Origin: Ipomoea triloba
Lineage: Eukaryota; Streptophyta; Magnoliopsida; Solanales; Convolvulaceae
DNA length: 64,000 bases
NCBI RefSeq assembly: GCF_003576645.1
Contig: NC_044918.1
Coordinates: forward strand, 20,514,148-20,578,147
Reading direction: 5' to 3'
Shown: in pieces, positions 52,701 to 61,012 of the stretch
How positions within the stretch are numbered: position 1 is the stretch's first letter
Layout of the letters: every line of letters starts with the position of its first letter
Program-made: the position numbers and the translations under genes
The notes under the pieces: generated by a model
The model's database searches: none
Told to the model about the DNA's origin: nothing
What the model saw: only the letters and a program-made list of their open reading frames with translations

Positions 52701-55700
52701 ACTGGAATGACTGGAATGAATTTCCAAATTCATTTCAGTTTTGGAATTTAATTTCTAGTTTTATTTTTTTATTTTAATTTGTTTGAATTGTTAATTTGTT
52801 ATGGTGGTATTTATTATTTAAATATTAAACTTTGGATTTGGGTTATGTGATGTTTCATGTATAGTAAATACGGTGCCCCGCTAACTCGCGGCACCTCCGA
52901 TCGCCTTGTCTCCTAGGAAATGTTAAAATTCGGGAGACGTAAACCGAACCGAAGTAAATCCGAACCGAAACCGAACCGTTTCAAACCGAACCGAACTCTA
53001 ATGTTAAACCGAATGGTTCAATTTTTTTTAAAACCGAAACCGAAACCGAAACCGAAAAAACCGAACCGAAGACCGAAATGCCCACCCCTATGCTCAACAC
53101 ACCCTCTCACATGTGCGGGTCAATTATAGTCTCTTTTTTACTGGGTGTTGCGGAGATTCGAACCGATGGCCTTTAGCATAGTGTTGACTCTGATACCAAA
53201 TTGAAGCATGTGCTCCATCTCAACTAAAAGCCTAAGTTGATAGTTAGATTGCTCATGTTTATATATTATATGCTCCGCCCTCATACACCAATCCCCCTCT
53301 ACAACTTAGGTAGTAATGCATGTCGATATCTAATAATGCATTTACTACTCTGTGGTTCTATTGGCTTCTTGTTGTTGAAGAGTCCTATGATCATTCTATG
53401 GGTGCCACTCATGACCTTGAGCTCATGGATGTGATATTACTTCCAATCAGTCTATCAGTCTTCCATATGCAGCAAAGAAGAGAGGAATTGCAGAACACAG
53501 ATGCCTTACCCGTACCCCACCCCCCTTCCCCTAAAAAAACAGAAAGTCAGAAACCCAAAATTTTTTATTCAGTTTTGGTGACAAAAACTTAGTGCTTTTC
53601 TGTAAGTGTGTTGTTTTTTCTTTCTTTCTTTCTTCTGTTATTTTTTTTTTTTTTTTTTTACATAGTAGTCTTAGATGTTAAGTTGAAACCAAAACAGAAG
53701 AAAACTTCATTACTGCCCTGCACTATCGCTACCACCTTTGGATCATGTATTTTCTACTAATTCTGCATTTCTTCTCAACCTGCTTTTCAGTAGTTCATAA
53801 ATTATTAAATTCCTATGTATTCTTGGATGCTTCTGGATCTAATAGATTTTAGAAATAAACGCAACCATTTTTCTTATTTCTAATAAAATTTTCTGATTCA
53901 TGATTTGTGCAGGTCTAAAGGAATATATAGGAGCAACTCCAGCACTTACATTTGAAGCATCCACTGTTATAGTTCATTCAAAAACATCTGATGTTTCTAT
54001 GCCCAATGGAGAATGCGAGGGTGAAGAAGGGGCAGATCAATTCTATGATGCAATCACTGTTGAGTCATCATCATCATCATCAGAAGATGAAAGTGATAAT
54101 GAAGTAGAACCCATTAAAAAGGTTCTCCATCTTTTTTATTCTAATGCTAGTGAACCATAGTTAAGTCATAAAACGATGCATATTCCAATGTTTCCCTTTA
54201 CTCAGGACAAAAAGGTTAAGCTGAAGAATGTTTCATGGGCTATAGCAAGCTTGGCATTAAGACGGGATTCAGGTATTTTCTTCCTTCATCTTGGAAATTT
54301 CGTTTGGAAGTAATATTAGTCATAAAACCAGTAGAAATAAGTTTCCCTTCAATCCTGTGTAAAGGTATGATTTTATTTTTTCTTTCTGTACAAATTTCTG
54401 TACTTAACTGGTCCAGGACAGGCCTGGGGTAGGTGCCAATCTCTTTACTGGTGTTTTTTTCACCATGCTGATGCATGTGACTGGTCTGGATCTGAACAAC
54501 CACTTTTCTGACTTCCTGAATTTTCCAGGACAGTTTCAGCATCTTTCTTCAACTCAAATTTCAGCTGTCTTATAATTAGACTTTGGTCTCTTCACAAAAG
54601 TTGTAGCCTCAAAAGTAGCTTTCAAGTGCTGCTTCAGTCTTTAACTCAACCTTCTTACACTAAGATATGCTTGAAAAACCAAACAGAGGCAATCTGTCAC
54701 GGAAATTGAATAGTTGTGCTCATCTCCTGACATTCCCAAAATTTGTTCTACAAACAGAAAACAAAGGAGAACACCTATTTTCAAGCAATTATTTAACACC
54801 AAGACCTCTAAATAATCCAATAGTTGAGGCCTTAATGTATACAAAATATGTACTCAAACACACCTCTGCAGTGCTTTGTAAATCAGGTACATTTACTGCA
54901 ATACTTGTATTGCTAGCAGTAGAGAGAAAATGTATTGTTAAAATTGGTGAAATGGTTGTGCTTGAGTGCATAGACTTCTGTTGTGAAGATTCCATTCTAC
55001 ACAATGATGGAAAGATTGATGTTGAAATCATAGAATTAAGCCCAATTGGAAGTAGTGGACTATGACCTGGATTTATGTGGCTGTAAAATTCCTACATTGA
55101 TGAAAAGAAAAACTTATTTTGAATGGCTATTATTGCAGCTAAACTTTATGGAAGCAAGTATTGGGTGTTGAGGAAAAAAAAAAGTCCATTAGATGGCTTT
55201 AATTAGATGATAATGCTAAAATGAATGCACGTAAGTACAAGATGTGATCATAGTTAAAGTGCTTGTTTTGAAGTGAGGCAGAAGAAGAACATACTGTAAA
55301 CAATTTGAGAGAATAAAAGTACTCTGTTGATGATTTAGAAATGTCAATGTAGATAATATACGTTATCAATGCACCAGTTAGAATGATTAATATGATATAT
55401 TAGCAATAGGATTTAAGGAGGAAGAGGTAGTGTTAAAATTATTAAGAAAGGCAAATAGTTCAGGGTCTCACAGCAGATTTAAGTATTCTTACAACTGAAT
55501 GGATAGAGAATTGACACAATTGACTTACTAGATTGTGATTAGTAGTTGAGTTGGATTCTGCATTATTGACAAATGGCTTCTGATCACTTGTATAATAGAA
55601 TACCCATTTTGTATCATTTATACTATTTTCTTGAAGCTGAAAATAGTTCTTCAGTTCTTATATGTATCTTCTTTACTAAAGATTTAGTTGGTCACTTGGT

Positions 55701-58700
55701 GCAGTACTAGACATTGGCAAGGAGTTAAATCCAAATGTGTCTCCTCTGATGCTCAATCCAAGTGATTTCCATGGTACCATGCAGCAAGGGAAAGATGAGA
55801 AGGATACTAATTGTTGGACTTCTCCAGGGGGTTCAGGATTCATGATCAGAGGGAAGACTTACTTAAAAGATAACACTAAGGTATCTGCTTAATTGTGTGA
55901 ACTTGCTTGTGCCAATGCTATGAATCTCACTTATATCTCTTACTGTGGAGCATGCCAATACCTGGCATACAATTAGTGATACTGATGTCAGTTTTTAGCT
56001 AAATTTTTTGAGTCTCTAATAAATACATATTTTTATTGGCAAGAAAAAGCTAAAAGTTGGGTTTGGCACAGCAAATATTTGTCAGTAAAGTAGTAGTGTG
56101 CAGTAGTGTTGTGTAGTATATTAGTGTTATAGGCAGCAGTAAAGTTAGCAGAAAAGTGCAGCAGCAAAATTAGACTTGGGCAGCAGGCCAGCAGCAATGT
56201 TAGCAGAAAAGTGCAGCAGCAAAGTTAGACTTTGGCAGCAGCAAAGTTAGGCAGCAGAAAAGTGTAGTTAGGCAGCATAAAAATAGTGCAGAATTTGAGG
56301 AAGCTTGTCTTCTCTCATGTATATATAAAGATGTATCAGCTAGCTAATGTAGGGACAGAAATCAGAGAACACAGAAATATAAGTCTTTTAGCTACTGCCC
56401 ACACTTAAGCTTTTCTCCCCATTTTAGTTATTAACATGGTATCAGAGCCTACTGGGCATTGATCGGCACAAAGAGGCGAGCAACCGGCAGAAGTTTCGCG
56501 GCGAACGGAGCCTCCACGCGCCGCCACGCGCCACCGTCGGCCGGAGCTCCGGCGACCGCTCGCCGGTGCGTGACGGCGCGTGAGGCCATTTCTGGCAGAA
56601 ATTTGTCTCGTTCGTCTCGTTTTGATGAGCCCATTTCCTGATGGTGTCACTTGGGCGAGTCTTCATCAGCTTTAGAAGCTTCGTCTCTCTTTCTCTCCCT
56701 GTTCTTCTACGGCGAACCAGCAAACCTGGATCAGCAGTGACGAACCAGCTTGTCGAGCAGTGGCGCAGCTGGGTCATTTCCAGTGACCTTGGAATCCTCT
56801 TCTCCGGCGACCTCCTCTCCGATGCTTCATCTCTCTTTTTCATTTCCTGCGCAGCAGAACGCTCCTGGCAGCAGAGCTCCCGGCAGCAGATGCAGTAGTG
56901 GCTATCCGGCTGCTATGGTTGTAGATGAGGAAGTAATAGGTGTTTTTGATGTTGGAAGTGTTATAAGGAGGGAGGAACTATTTGCAGTAGGTTTGTTGGG
57001 CAGCATGTTTTGGGTTTTGTGTTGTTTTTAGTTAATGTAAAAAAAAAAAAAAAGGGAGGGGCAGTAGATTGTTTTGTTTGGTTTAATTTGTGGGATTGTT
57101 TTAATTTGGTCTTAAGTTTAGTTTGTGTTGTTTGAGTCATGGGATCCGTCTCATATTTAGAGTCATGCTATGGAGTAAGTGAGAGGTGCGTTGTGGTGTT
57201 TAATTGGGATGGCGAAAATGGCAATCCGTCATCGGAGAAGAAAAATAGCATAAAGTTTTGGCCGAATGATAGTAGGCTTCGTGGTCGAGTTGACAATCTT
57301 GGTAGCCGAATGATAGTAGGCTTCGAGGTCGTGTTGACAATCTTGGTAGCCGAATGATAGTAGGCTTCGTAGTCGAGTTGACAACCTTGGTGGCCGAATG
57401 ATAGTAGGCTTCGAGGTCGTGTTGACAATCTTGGTAGCCGAATGATAGTAGGCTTCGTGGACAATCTTGGTGGCCGAATGATAGTAGGCTTCGTGGTCGT
57501 GTTAACAATCTTGGTGGCCGAATGATAGTAGGCTTCGTGGTCGTGTTGACAATCTTGGTGACCGAATGATTGTAGGCTTCGTGGTAAACTAGAAAGACAT
57601 TGACATGTTTGGTGACGAGGAGGCGTTTATTCGAGGTGTTATCACTCTACCTCATCTTACTACTGATCTACAAGTAGCTGATGTCTTTACAAAAGATTTA
57701 ATACGCCAAAGACACAAGTTTCTCAATAGCAAATTGATGCTGATAGACTTACCCGCATCAATTTGAGGGGGGATGTCAGTAAAGTAGTAGTGTGCAGTAG
57801 TGTTGTGTAGTATGTTAGTGTTATAGGCAGCAGTAAAGTTAGCAGAAAAGTGCAGCAGCAAAATTAGACTTGGGCAGCAGGCCAGCAGCAATGTTAGCAG
57901 AAAAGTGCAGCAGCAAAGTTAGACTTTGGCAGCAGCAAAGTTAGGCAGCAGAAAAGTGTAGTTAGGCAGCATAAAAATAGTGCAGAATTTGAGGAAACTT
58001 GTCTTCTCTCATGTATATATAAAGATGTATCAGCTAGCTAATGTAGGGACAGAAATCAGAGAACACAGAAATATAAGTCTTTTAGCTACTGCCCACACTT
58101 AAGCTTTTCTCCCCATTTTAGTTATTAACAATATTTTCCACTTTGATGATTAGTTTTTCATTGTGATTAAGTAGTGATTTGGTCCCACTTTCAGTTTTCT
58201 TTGTGCCTTGAGGCTCTAATTCATTTGCTCTGCATTTCTATTGAAGTATGACTGACAGAAACTAAGGTTGTTGTCTTGCTCTAATTTGATGTTATTATAC
58301 ATGTTCCCAGGTCAAGGGAGGAGATCCCTTGCTAAAGCTCATTGCAGTTGACTGGTACACACTTGAGAATAGCATCACAAAACTTGCTTTGCATCCCAGG
58401 TGTCTTGTTCAGGTAAAGAGCAACCCACATATTACCTGGGTTCAGTTTTTTGCAAAGTTATAGGATGGAGACTATTATTATATTAATATATTGTAAAGCT
58501 CATATATTAATTAGTTTCTGAGAATTAAAATATTCATCTCAAATTTGGGAAATACCATTTCCATGATATCTCCATATCTTTGACATAAATAGAGGCTTGC
58601 ATCTCTTTTGCTTTACCTGCTAATTTCTCCAGTCTACTTATTGGCTATCCTATCCCATGGCATTAGGAGAGTCTATTAACATCTTCCCTTTTATTTGATT

Positions 58701-61012
58701 GTATCTTACCTTTATTTTATTTCAGTGTTTTTGTATTTTGGTACCTTAGCTATATATTATTTCAATCTTTTTGTTTTTCAAGTGCCACTTTTAAAGAATA
58801 TCATTTTATTTTTTAATGTAATACTCTTGTTGCTTATTTTTCTGCTTCATGAATAATTATGATGTTGTTACCTTGCTATAATCTTGGTGGTAAGCTGAGT
58901 ACCTTTCCAGGTTGCATGCCTGGGTTCAAATCCCATTACACCCATCCCCTTATCATAGTAGGATTTACCTAAAAAGGAAAAAAGAAAATAAAAATCTTGG
59001 TAGGAGCATTTCAGTGTAGATTATACGATCCTCACATATTATACTTTTATAATTATAATAATAATAATTGGCTAGTGAATTGCTTTGACAATATTCATTC
59101 ATTTGTCTTGTCGAAAATAAAAGAACTGACATTTGACATCCACCTTTTCTTCTGGGTTATATATTTTGTACCTAACACTAGTTTGAAATGCAGTCTGAAG
59201 CTGGAAAAAAACTGCCTTTCATCCTTGTCATTAACCTCATGGTATGTCTAGAAGCACACTTTTAACTTTTTGGCTTATTTATGTTTTGTTTTCTAAAATA
59301 TTATCACTGTATGTTGGTTTAGCTCACCATTTATTTGCACAAGAATATTTTTGGTAAGAAATTTATTTAAACAAGGAATATCTTCATTTGGGTTTTCGGT
59401 TCATTCTCAGGTTCCAGCTAAACCAAATTATAGCCTGGTTCTTTATTATGCTGCGGACCGGCCTGTGAATAAGGATTCATTGTTGGGTAAATTCATTGAT
59501 GGTACTGACTTGTACCGCGATTCAAGATTCAAATTGATTCCAAGCATTATTGAGGTGTCAACATCTTAATCAATAACATTATTATAAAGTTTCCTTTTCT
59601 TGAACTTATTTCATATGTGAGCTAAGTACCTTTGAAATCAGGGATATTGGATGGTCAAACGTGCAGTTGGAACTAAAGCTTGTCTTTTGGGGAAAGCAGT
59701 AACATGCAAGTACCTCCGTCAAGACAATTTTCTGGAGGTTAGACTGCATAAGCATATGCATATCTTAACTATATTCTGTTAAACTTCCTTGTAACTATGC
59801 AAAAAAAATTAACTCTATATATCAACCCACTGCCAGTTCTTGCCCTTGCTTAAGCTCTTATTCTGAGAGCTGTCATTTTCATCTTGATATTTAAAATGAA
59901 TCAAGATTAGTATATTTGAGTGAGAAATTTCTTTTCTTTTTATAATTATTTCATTTACAAAGGGTTTCAAGGTCTTGATGGAGAATATGGATCTGTAAGA
60001 AACCCAGAATATTATGAAATCCCTATTTGATTCTTGCTGTCAGAAATAATTTAATTTGGGTCCCCTTTTCAAGAAGTATGAAATAGAAATATAAATCACA
60101 CATATACGAATTATGGCTTGAATGCATGATATGATTGACTTCTGTTTGGAGCAACGACACATCCTTATTTCCTATGATAATTAAGCTTGACCTTGTACTA
60201 GAAGAGCTTTATTTTTATACTTGAGAACAAGTCTGTTCAGACAGTTACTGTTTTGGTCCATGGCCAAATCCTGATCAAACAGGCAATGTTTGTTCAGTTG
60301 TCTCCAGAGCAATCAAAAGAAATTAGCTAAGAAAGTGTTATTGGTTATATCTCACATGAATTAGTTATTGTTTGCATTGGGATCCATAGTCATCTTTTGT
60401 AATGTTGATTCTCTTTATTTATTTATTTTTCTTCTTTCCTATATTTTCTACGATTTTTTTTTCTGTACTTTAACAAGATCCATGTGCAGATTGACGTGGA
60501 CATTGGCTCATCTTCTGTGGCAAGGAGCATCATAGGTCTAGTACTTGGATATGTAACGAGCCTTGTTGTTGATCTTGCTATTCTAATAGAGGTATGTAAT
60601 TTTCTATTTGTGGAAAATTCTTTTGTTGCTTGCCAAAACAAGCACAAGACTCACTCTATTAACTACAGTTCAATAATAGTTTACGTTATGCAAGACTCTA
60701 AATTCATCTTTTTCTGCCATTTGTGAAGTTTATTTGGTGACCTTTACAATTATCTTAACGTTGTTCTCCTATATCTTTCTCTAAATTTGAACCCAGTGGG
60801 TATAATTCTCTTTGTGGAGCTTAATAAGAAATGGAACTGGTTGAACAGTCAAAATCCTGCAAATATTTTGCATCTGAAGTTTGTGTTACAAATTACCGTA
60901 AGCCATCTTTGAAATGCAGGCAAAAGAAGAGGCAGAACTCCCGGAGTACATTCTTGGAACTGTTAGGTTAAATCGCGTGAGGCTCGACTCTGCTGTCCCG
61001 TTGGATGTTTGA
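37720..61012 (+). CDS. EDR2-like protein (PH-START-DUF1336), 22 exons
   Basis: Lipid-binding regulator family; EDR2 restrains defence-related cell death in Arabidopsis. Exons: 37720-37965, 39061-39135, 39331-39384, 39912-39977, 40432-40490, 41309-41385, 41595-41714, 42278-42312, 42607-42707, 42783-42878, 43322-43386, 44202-44273, 44944-45108, 53913-54121, 54206-54272, 55705-55880, 58311-58412, 59194-59241, 59411-59554, 59642-59737, 60490-60591, 60920-61012; in frame throughout, about 755 aa. A Gly/Ser-rich N terminus precedes a PH domain (about 35-150; YSGWVYHLG, KKWMEAFDHAK). START spans about 215-415 (EWKCVRTINGVRIFED, DRRQRYEWDALTGD, LTWWQSKRDFVFSRQW, KTIPFGLLSQVSG). An acidic Ser-rich linker follows (about 455-475). 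DUF1336 spans about 543-750 (WTSPGGSGFMIRGKTYL, NYSLVLYYAADRP, GYWMVKRAVGTKACLLG). The best match I recall is At5g35180. Introns 13 and 16 carry retrotransposons. Confidence 0.93.
40213..40296 (+). repeat. Copy of a dispersed repeat in EDR2-like intron 4
   Basis: GAGCATATAATAT followed by TTAGTTGAGATGGAGCACAT and GCTTCAATT matches, in the opposite orientation, 53189-53277. It is probably a truncated SINE-like element of the same family. Confidence 0.6.
45284..45583. mobile_element. MITE with GGGTGTGTTTGGTT ends
   Basis: A 300-bp element with perfect 14-bp inverted ends (GGGTGTGTTTGGTT and AACCAAACACACCC), flanked by TGT on both sides. The 3-bp flank hints at a PIF/Harbinger-like mechanism, though those usually duplicate TWA. 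It lies in intron 13 of the EDR2-like gene. Confidence 0.75.
45672..46256. mobile_element. hAT-type MITE, family B
   Basis: 585 bp, with inverted ends TAGGGGTGAGCAAA and TTTGCTCACCCCTA and a perfect 8-bp target duplication CTTGCTTC (45664-45671 and 46257-46264). The subterminal parts are packed with AACCGA/TCGGTT words. No transposase. The family differs from A and C inside but has the same end type. Confidence 0.95.
46311..46530 (+). repeat. 5' LTR of the copia element
   Basis: Begins TGTTGTAGTC and ends CTGATTTACA. It contains three units of the GCAGTAATGTTAG(G/A)CAGCA type, against two in the 3' LTR. TATAAATATAG near 46464 is the likely TATA box. Confidence 0.95.
46531..46542 (+). other. 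Primer binding site (initiator tRNA-Met), copia element
   Basis: TGGTATCAGAGC abuts the 5' LTR with no gap. Confidence 0.92.
47009..51103 (+). CDS. Ty1/copia Gag-Pol polyprotein, intact
   Basis: About 1364 codons with no stop or frameshift; the start is taken at the ATG at 47009 (MAENKSG), four codons inside a slightly longer frame. Order: gag with LNGLNYMEWSKTIKLYL near the start; zinc knuckle CHFCHKPGHLQRDC (about 242); aspartic protease WVIDSGATDHMTG (about 326); integrase with HCRLGHPSL...CESCQFAKHHR and the D-D-E core (HSDVWGPCP near 510, RSDNAKEYF, SQNGVAERKNRHLLETAR); reverse transcriptase (KARLVAKGYAQ, LDIKNAFLHGDL, LYGLKQSPRAW, VYVDDIVITG near 1050); and RNase H (DADWAGSKEDRRS, RSSAESEYRAM). 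The tail ends FTKALNGTRV. All catalytic residues I can check are present, so the element could be autonomous. Confidence 0.95.
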   Translation: MAENKSGISDIVPVTTKITDYKLNGLNYMEWSKTIKLYLTSIDKDAHRTDDEPKDAAAKKIWFREDAQLFLLIRKSIENDVINLVSHCDTVKELMEYLEFLYSGKGNITRMFDVCKAFYRAEKQDKSVTNYFMEFKKTYEELNQLMPFNEDVKVQQKQREQMAIMSFLAGLPPEFDTAKSQVLSSPEITTLKETFSRVLRTETSQTISVNSALVSRNQNSARPPQKGNNQTTQRHNPSGITCHFCHKPGHLQRDCRKLQFQLRARQYASVASTSDVSAQNILISAEEFAKFSKYQESLKSSSTPSTTVADTGSPQTCLISSSSKWVIDSGATDHMTGNSRLFSTITNHTSSLPVTLADGSTSPVLGSGSITLTPSLPLTSVLSLPNLSFNLISVSKLTRTLNCSVTFFPDYCLFQDLMTKKIIGKGHESGGLYILDIEKPRPVACPGVVTPLEAHCRLGHPSLSLLKVLCPQFRSVSSLNCESCQFAKHHRVSLSPRVNKRASTPFELVHSDVWGPCPVMSKTGYRYFVTFVDDFSRMTWLYFMKSRSELLDHFRAFCVEIETQFNVPVKILRSDNAKEYFSYPFVSYMLQKGMLHQSSCVDTPSQNGVAERKNRHLLETARALLFQMKVPKHFWADAIATACFLINRMPSTVLQGQTPYHSLFPSKPLFPIEPRIFGCTCFVRDVRPQVTKLDPKSLKCIFLGYSRVQKGYRCYCPQLGRYFVSVDVTFLEEVPFSPDQNCPPQDKEDDILIYKLIHHTDPPPPILQVYSRRPRVPETVPIIHTTSEATPDLVPDSCPAPISSSSDQVTNVELPIAVRKGKRQCTYPISSFVSYKHLSPSSYCFTTSIDSISLPKTIKEAMSHPGWNSAMIEEMNALDQNGTWDLVDLPTGKKSIGCKWVFAVKVNPDGSIAKLKARLVAKGYAQIYGVDYCDTFSPVAKLTSVRLLISMAAIYDWPLHQLDIKNAFLHGDLHEEVYMEQPPGFVAQGEYGKVCRLRKSLYGLKQSPRAWFGKFSQAIELFGMIKGKSDHSLFFRWSKAGVILLVVYVDDIVITGSDNEGITALKSFLHSQFMTKDLGMLKYFLGIEVARSKKGIFLSQRKYVLDLLSETGKLGVKPCNTPMNPNVQLTKEGEPFEDPERYRRLVGKLNYLVVTRPDIAYPVSVVSQYLSSPTNNHWAAVEQILCYLKGSPGQGILFKNNGHTRIECFTDADWAGSKEDRRSMTGYCVFFGGNLISWKSKKQNVVSRSSAESEYRAMAQSTCEIIWISQLLNEIGYKTSTPAKLWCDNQAALHIASNPVFHERTKHIEVDCHFIREKIQQGLISTGFVKTAEQLGDLFTKALNGTRVTYLCNKLGMINIYAPT
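51101..51110 (+). other. Polypurine tract, copia element
   Basis: TGAGGGGGAG ends directly at the 3' LTR. The polyprotein stop codon overlaps it (TGA at 51101-51103). Confidence 0.9.
51111..51308 (+). repeat. 3' LTR of the copia element
   Basis: 198 bp. Identical by eye to the 5' LTR except for the loss of one 22-bp CAG-rich unit. Confidence 0.95.
51340..51840 (+). mobile_element. LTR-retroelement debris with primer site and polypurine tract
   Basis: Right of the copia element, a leader-like stretch ends at TGGTATCAGAGCC (51522-51534), a tRNA-Met primer site. About 135 bp later comes CTTGAGGGCGAG (51668-51679) followed by TGTTAAGAGTCCCACATTG, which looks like an LTR start after a polypurine tract. 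There is no coding sequence between. This fits a TRIM-like or internally deleted element, but I cannot match its two LTRs to each other. Confidence 0.5.
52394..53090. mobile_element. hAT-type MITE, family C
   Basis: 697 bp, with ends TAGGGGTGGGCAAA and a complementary ATGCCCACCCCTA, and a perfect 8-bp target duplication TGCTCAAC (52386-52393 and 53091-53098). Dense CCGAACCGAA arrays lie at both ends; the centre is an (AT)n-rich segment (52588-52612) plus a short palindromic CATTCCAGTTACTGGAATG-like region. No transposase. Confidence 0.95.
53091..53277 (-). mobile_element. SINE-like repeat with tRNA-like B box
   Basis: Read on the minus strand it contains GGTATCAGAGTC and then GGTTCGAATCT, a match to the pol III B box. 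The word TGTTTATATATTATATGCTC bounds it at 53256 and also at 52371 and 52319, so it may be a long target duplication. Part of it recurs inverted at 40213-40296. The hAT family C element sits inside one flank. Assignment to SINE is tentative. Confidence 0.5.
56080..56436 (+). repeat. 5' LTR of the non-autonomous element
   Basis: Begins TGTCAGTAAAG and ends GTTATTAACA. It is rich in GCAGCA(A)AGTTAG repeats and has ATATATAAAG as TATA-like sequence before GATGTATCAGCTAGCTA. Confidence 0.93.
56437..56449 (+). other. Primer binding site (initiator tRNA-Met), non-autonomous element
   Basis: TGGTATCAGAGCC abuts the 5' LTR. Confidence 0.9.
56450..57261 (+). other. Non-coding interior of the non-autonomous element
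   Basis: GC-rich for about 450 bp (GGCGCGTGAGG, CCGGCGACC) and then AT-rich. Short open frames on both strands match nothing I know. It resembles in style, though not closely in sequence, the leader of the copia element at 46.6-46.9 kb. Confidence 0.55.
57262..57584. repeat. 44-bp minisatellite, about 7.5 units
   Basis: Unit CCGAATGATAGTAGGCTTCG followed by tggtcgagttgacaatcttg and gtag, repeated head to tail with small variants (TCGAG/TCGTG, GTAG/GTGG). One unit is internally shortened near 57460. It lies inside the non-autonomous LTR element. Confidence 0.92.
57615..57766 (+). pseudogene. Remnant of a copia polyprotein C terminus
   Basis: Reads EEAFIRGVITLP, then DLQVADVFTKDLIRQRHKFL and a short tail ending LPASI before a stop codon. 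This is the typical end of a copia polyprotein after RNase H. Everything upstream has been replaced by unrelated sequence. Confidence 0.88.
57765..57773 (+). other. Polypurine tract, non-autonomous element
   Basis: GAGGGGGGA ends directly at the 3' LTR. Confidence 0.85.
57774..58130 (+). repeat. 3' LTR of the non-autonomous element
   Basis: 357 bp. It differs from the 5' copy at GTATGTT (GTATATT in 5') and GAAACTT (GAAGCTT in 5'). Confidence 0.93.
58889..58992 (+). mobile_element. tRNA-derived SINE in EDR2-like intron 17
   Basis: GGTGGTAAGCTGAGTACC resembles an A box, and GGTTCAAATCCC is a clear B box about 35 bp later. An A-rich tail (aaaaaggaaaaaagaaaata) follows. AATCTTGGT flanks it at 58880-58888 and 58993-59001, consistent with a 9-bp or longer target duplication. 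Confidence 0.7.

Larger units (their letters stand above)
56080..58130 (+). mobile_element. Non-autonomous copia-derived LTR element in EDR2-like intron 16
   Basis: 2051 bp with two 357-bp LTRs that differ by eye at two bases, a 5-bp target duplication ATATT (56075-56079 and 58131-58135), a tRNA-Met primer site directly after the 5' LTR, and a polypurine tract. The 1.3-kb interior lacks gag, protease, integrase and reverse transcriptase. Only about 50 C-terminal codons of a copia polyprotein remain. It must have moved with proteins supplied by another element. The LTR end region resembles that of the intact copia element at 46311-51308. Confidence 0.92.

Noticed and set aside
53160..53172. 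tRNA gene suggested by GGTTCGAATCT on the minus strand
   Set aside because: Only the B box fits; no cloverleaf can be drawn, so a SINE-like repeat is more likely. The same applies to GGTTCAAATCC near 58930.
54667..55065. 132-codon open frame in EDR2-like intron 15
   Set aside because: No domain recognised and the flanking exons join in frame without it. Possibly a scrap of a retroelement, but no motif supports that.
56405..57031. Arg- and Ser-rich open frames on both strands in the non-autonomous LTR element
   Set aside because: GC-rich leader sequence gives long frames by chance on both strands; no gag motif or zinc knuckle.
57262..57584. CRISPR-like array
   Set aside because: The repeats are head-to-tail without unique spacers and lie in a plant retroelement, so it is a minisatellite.
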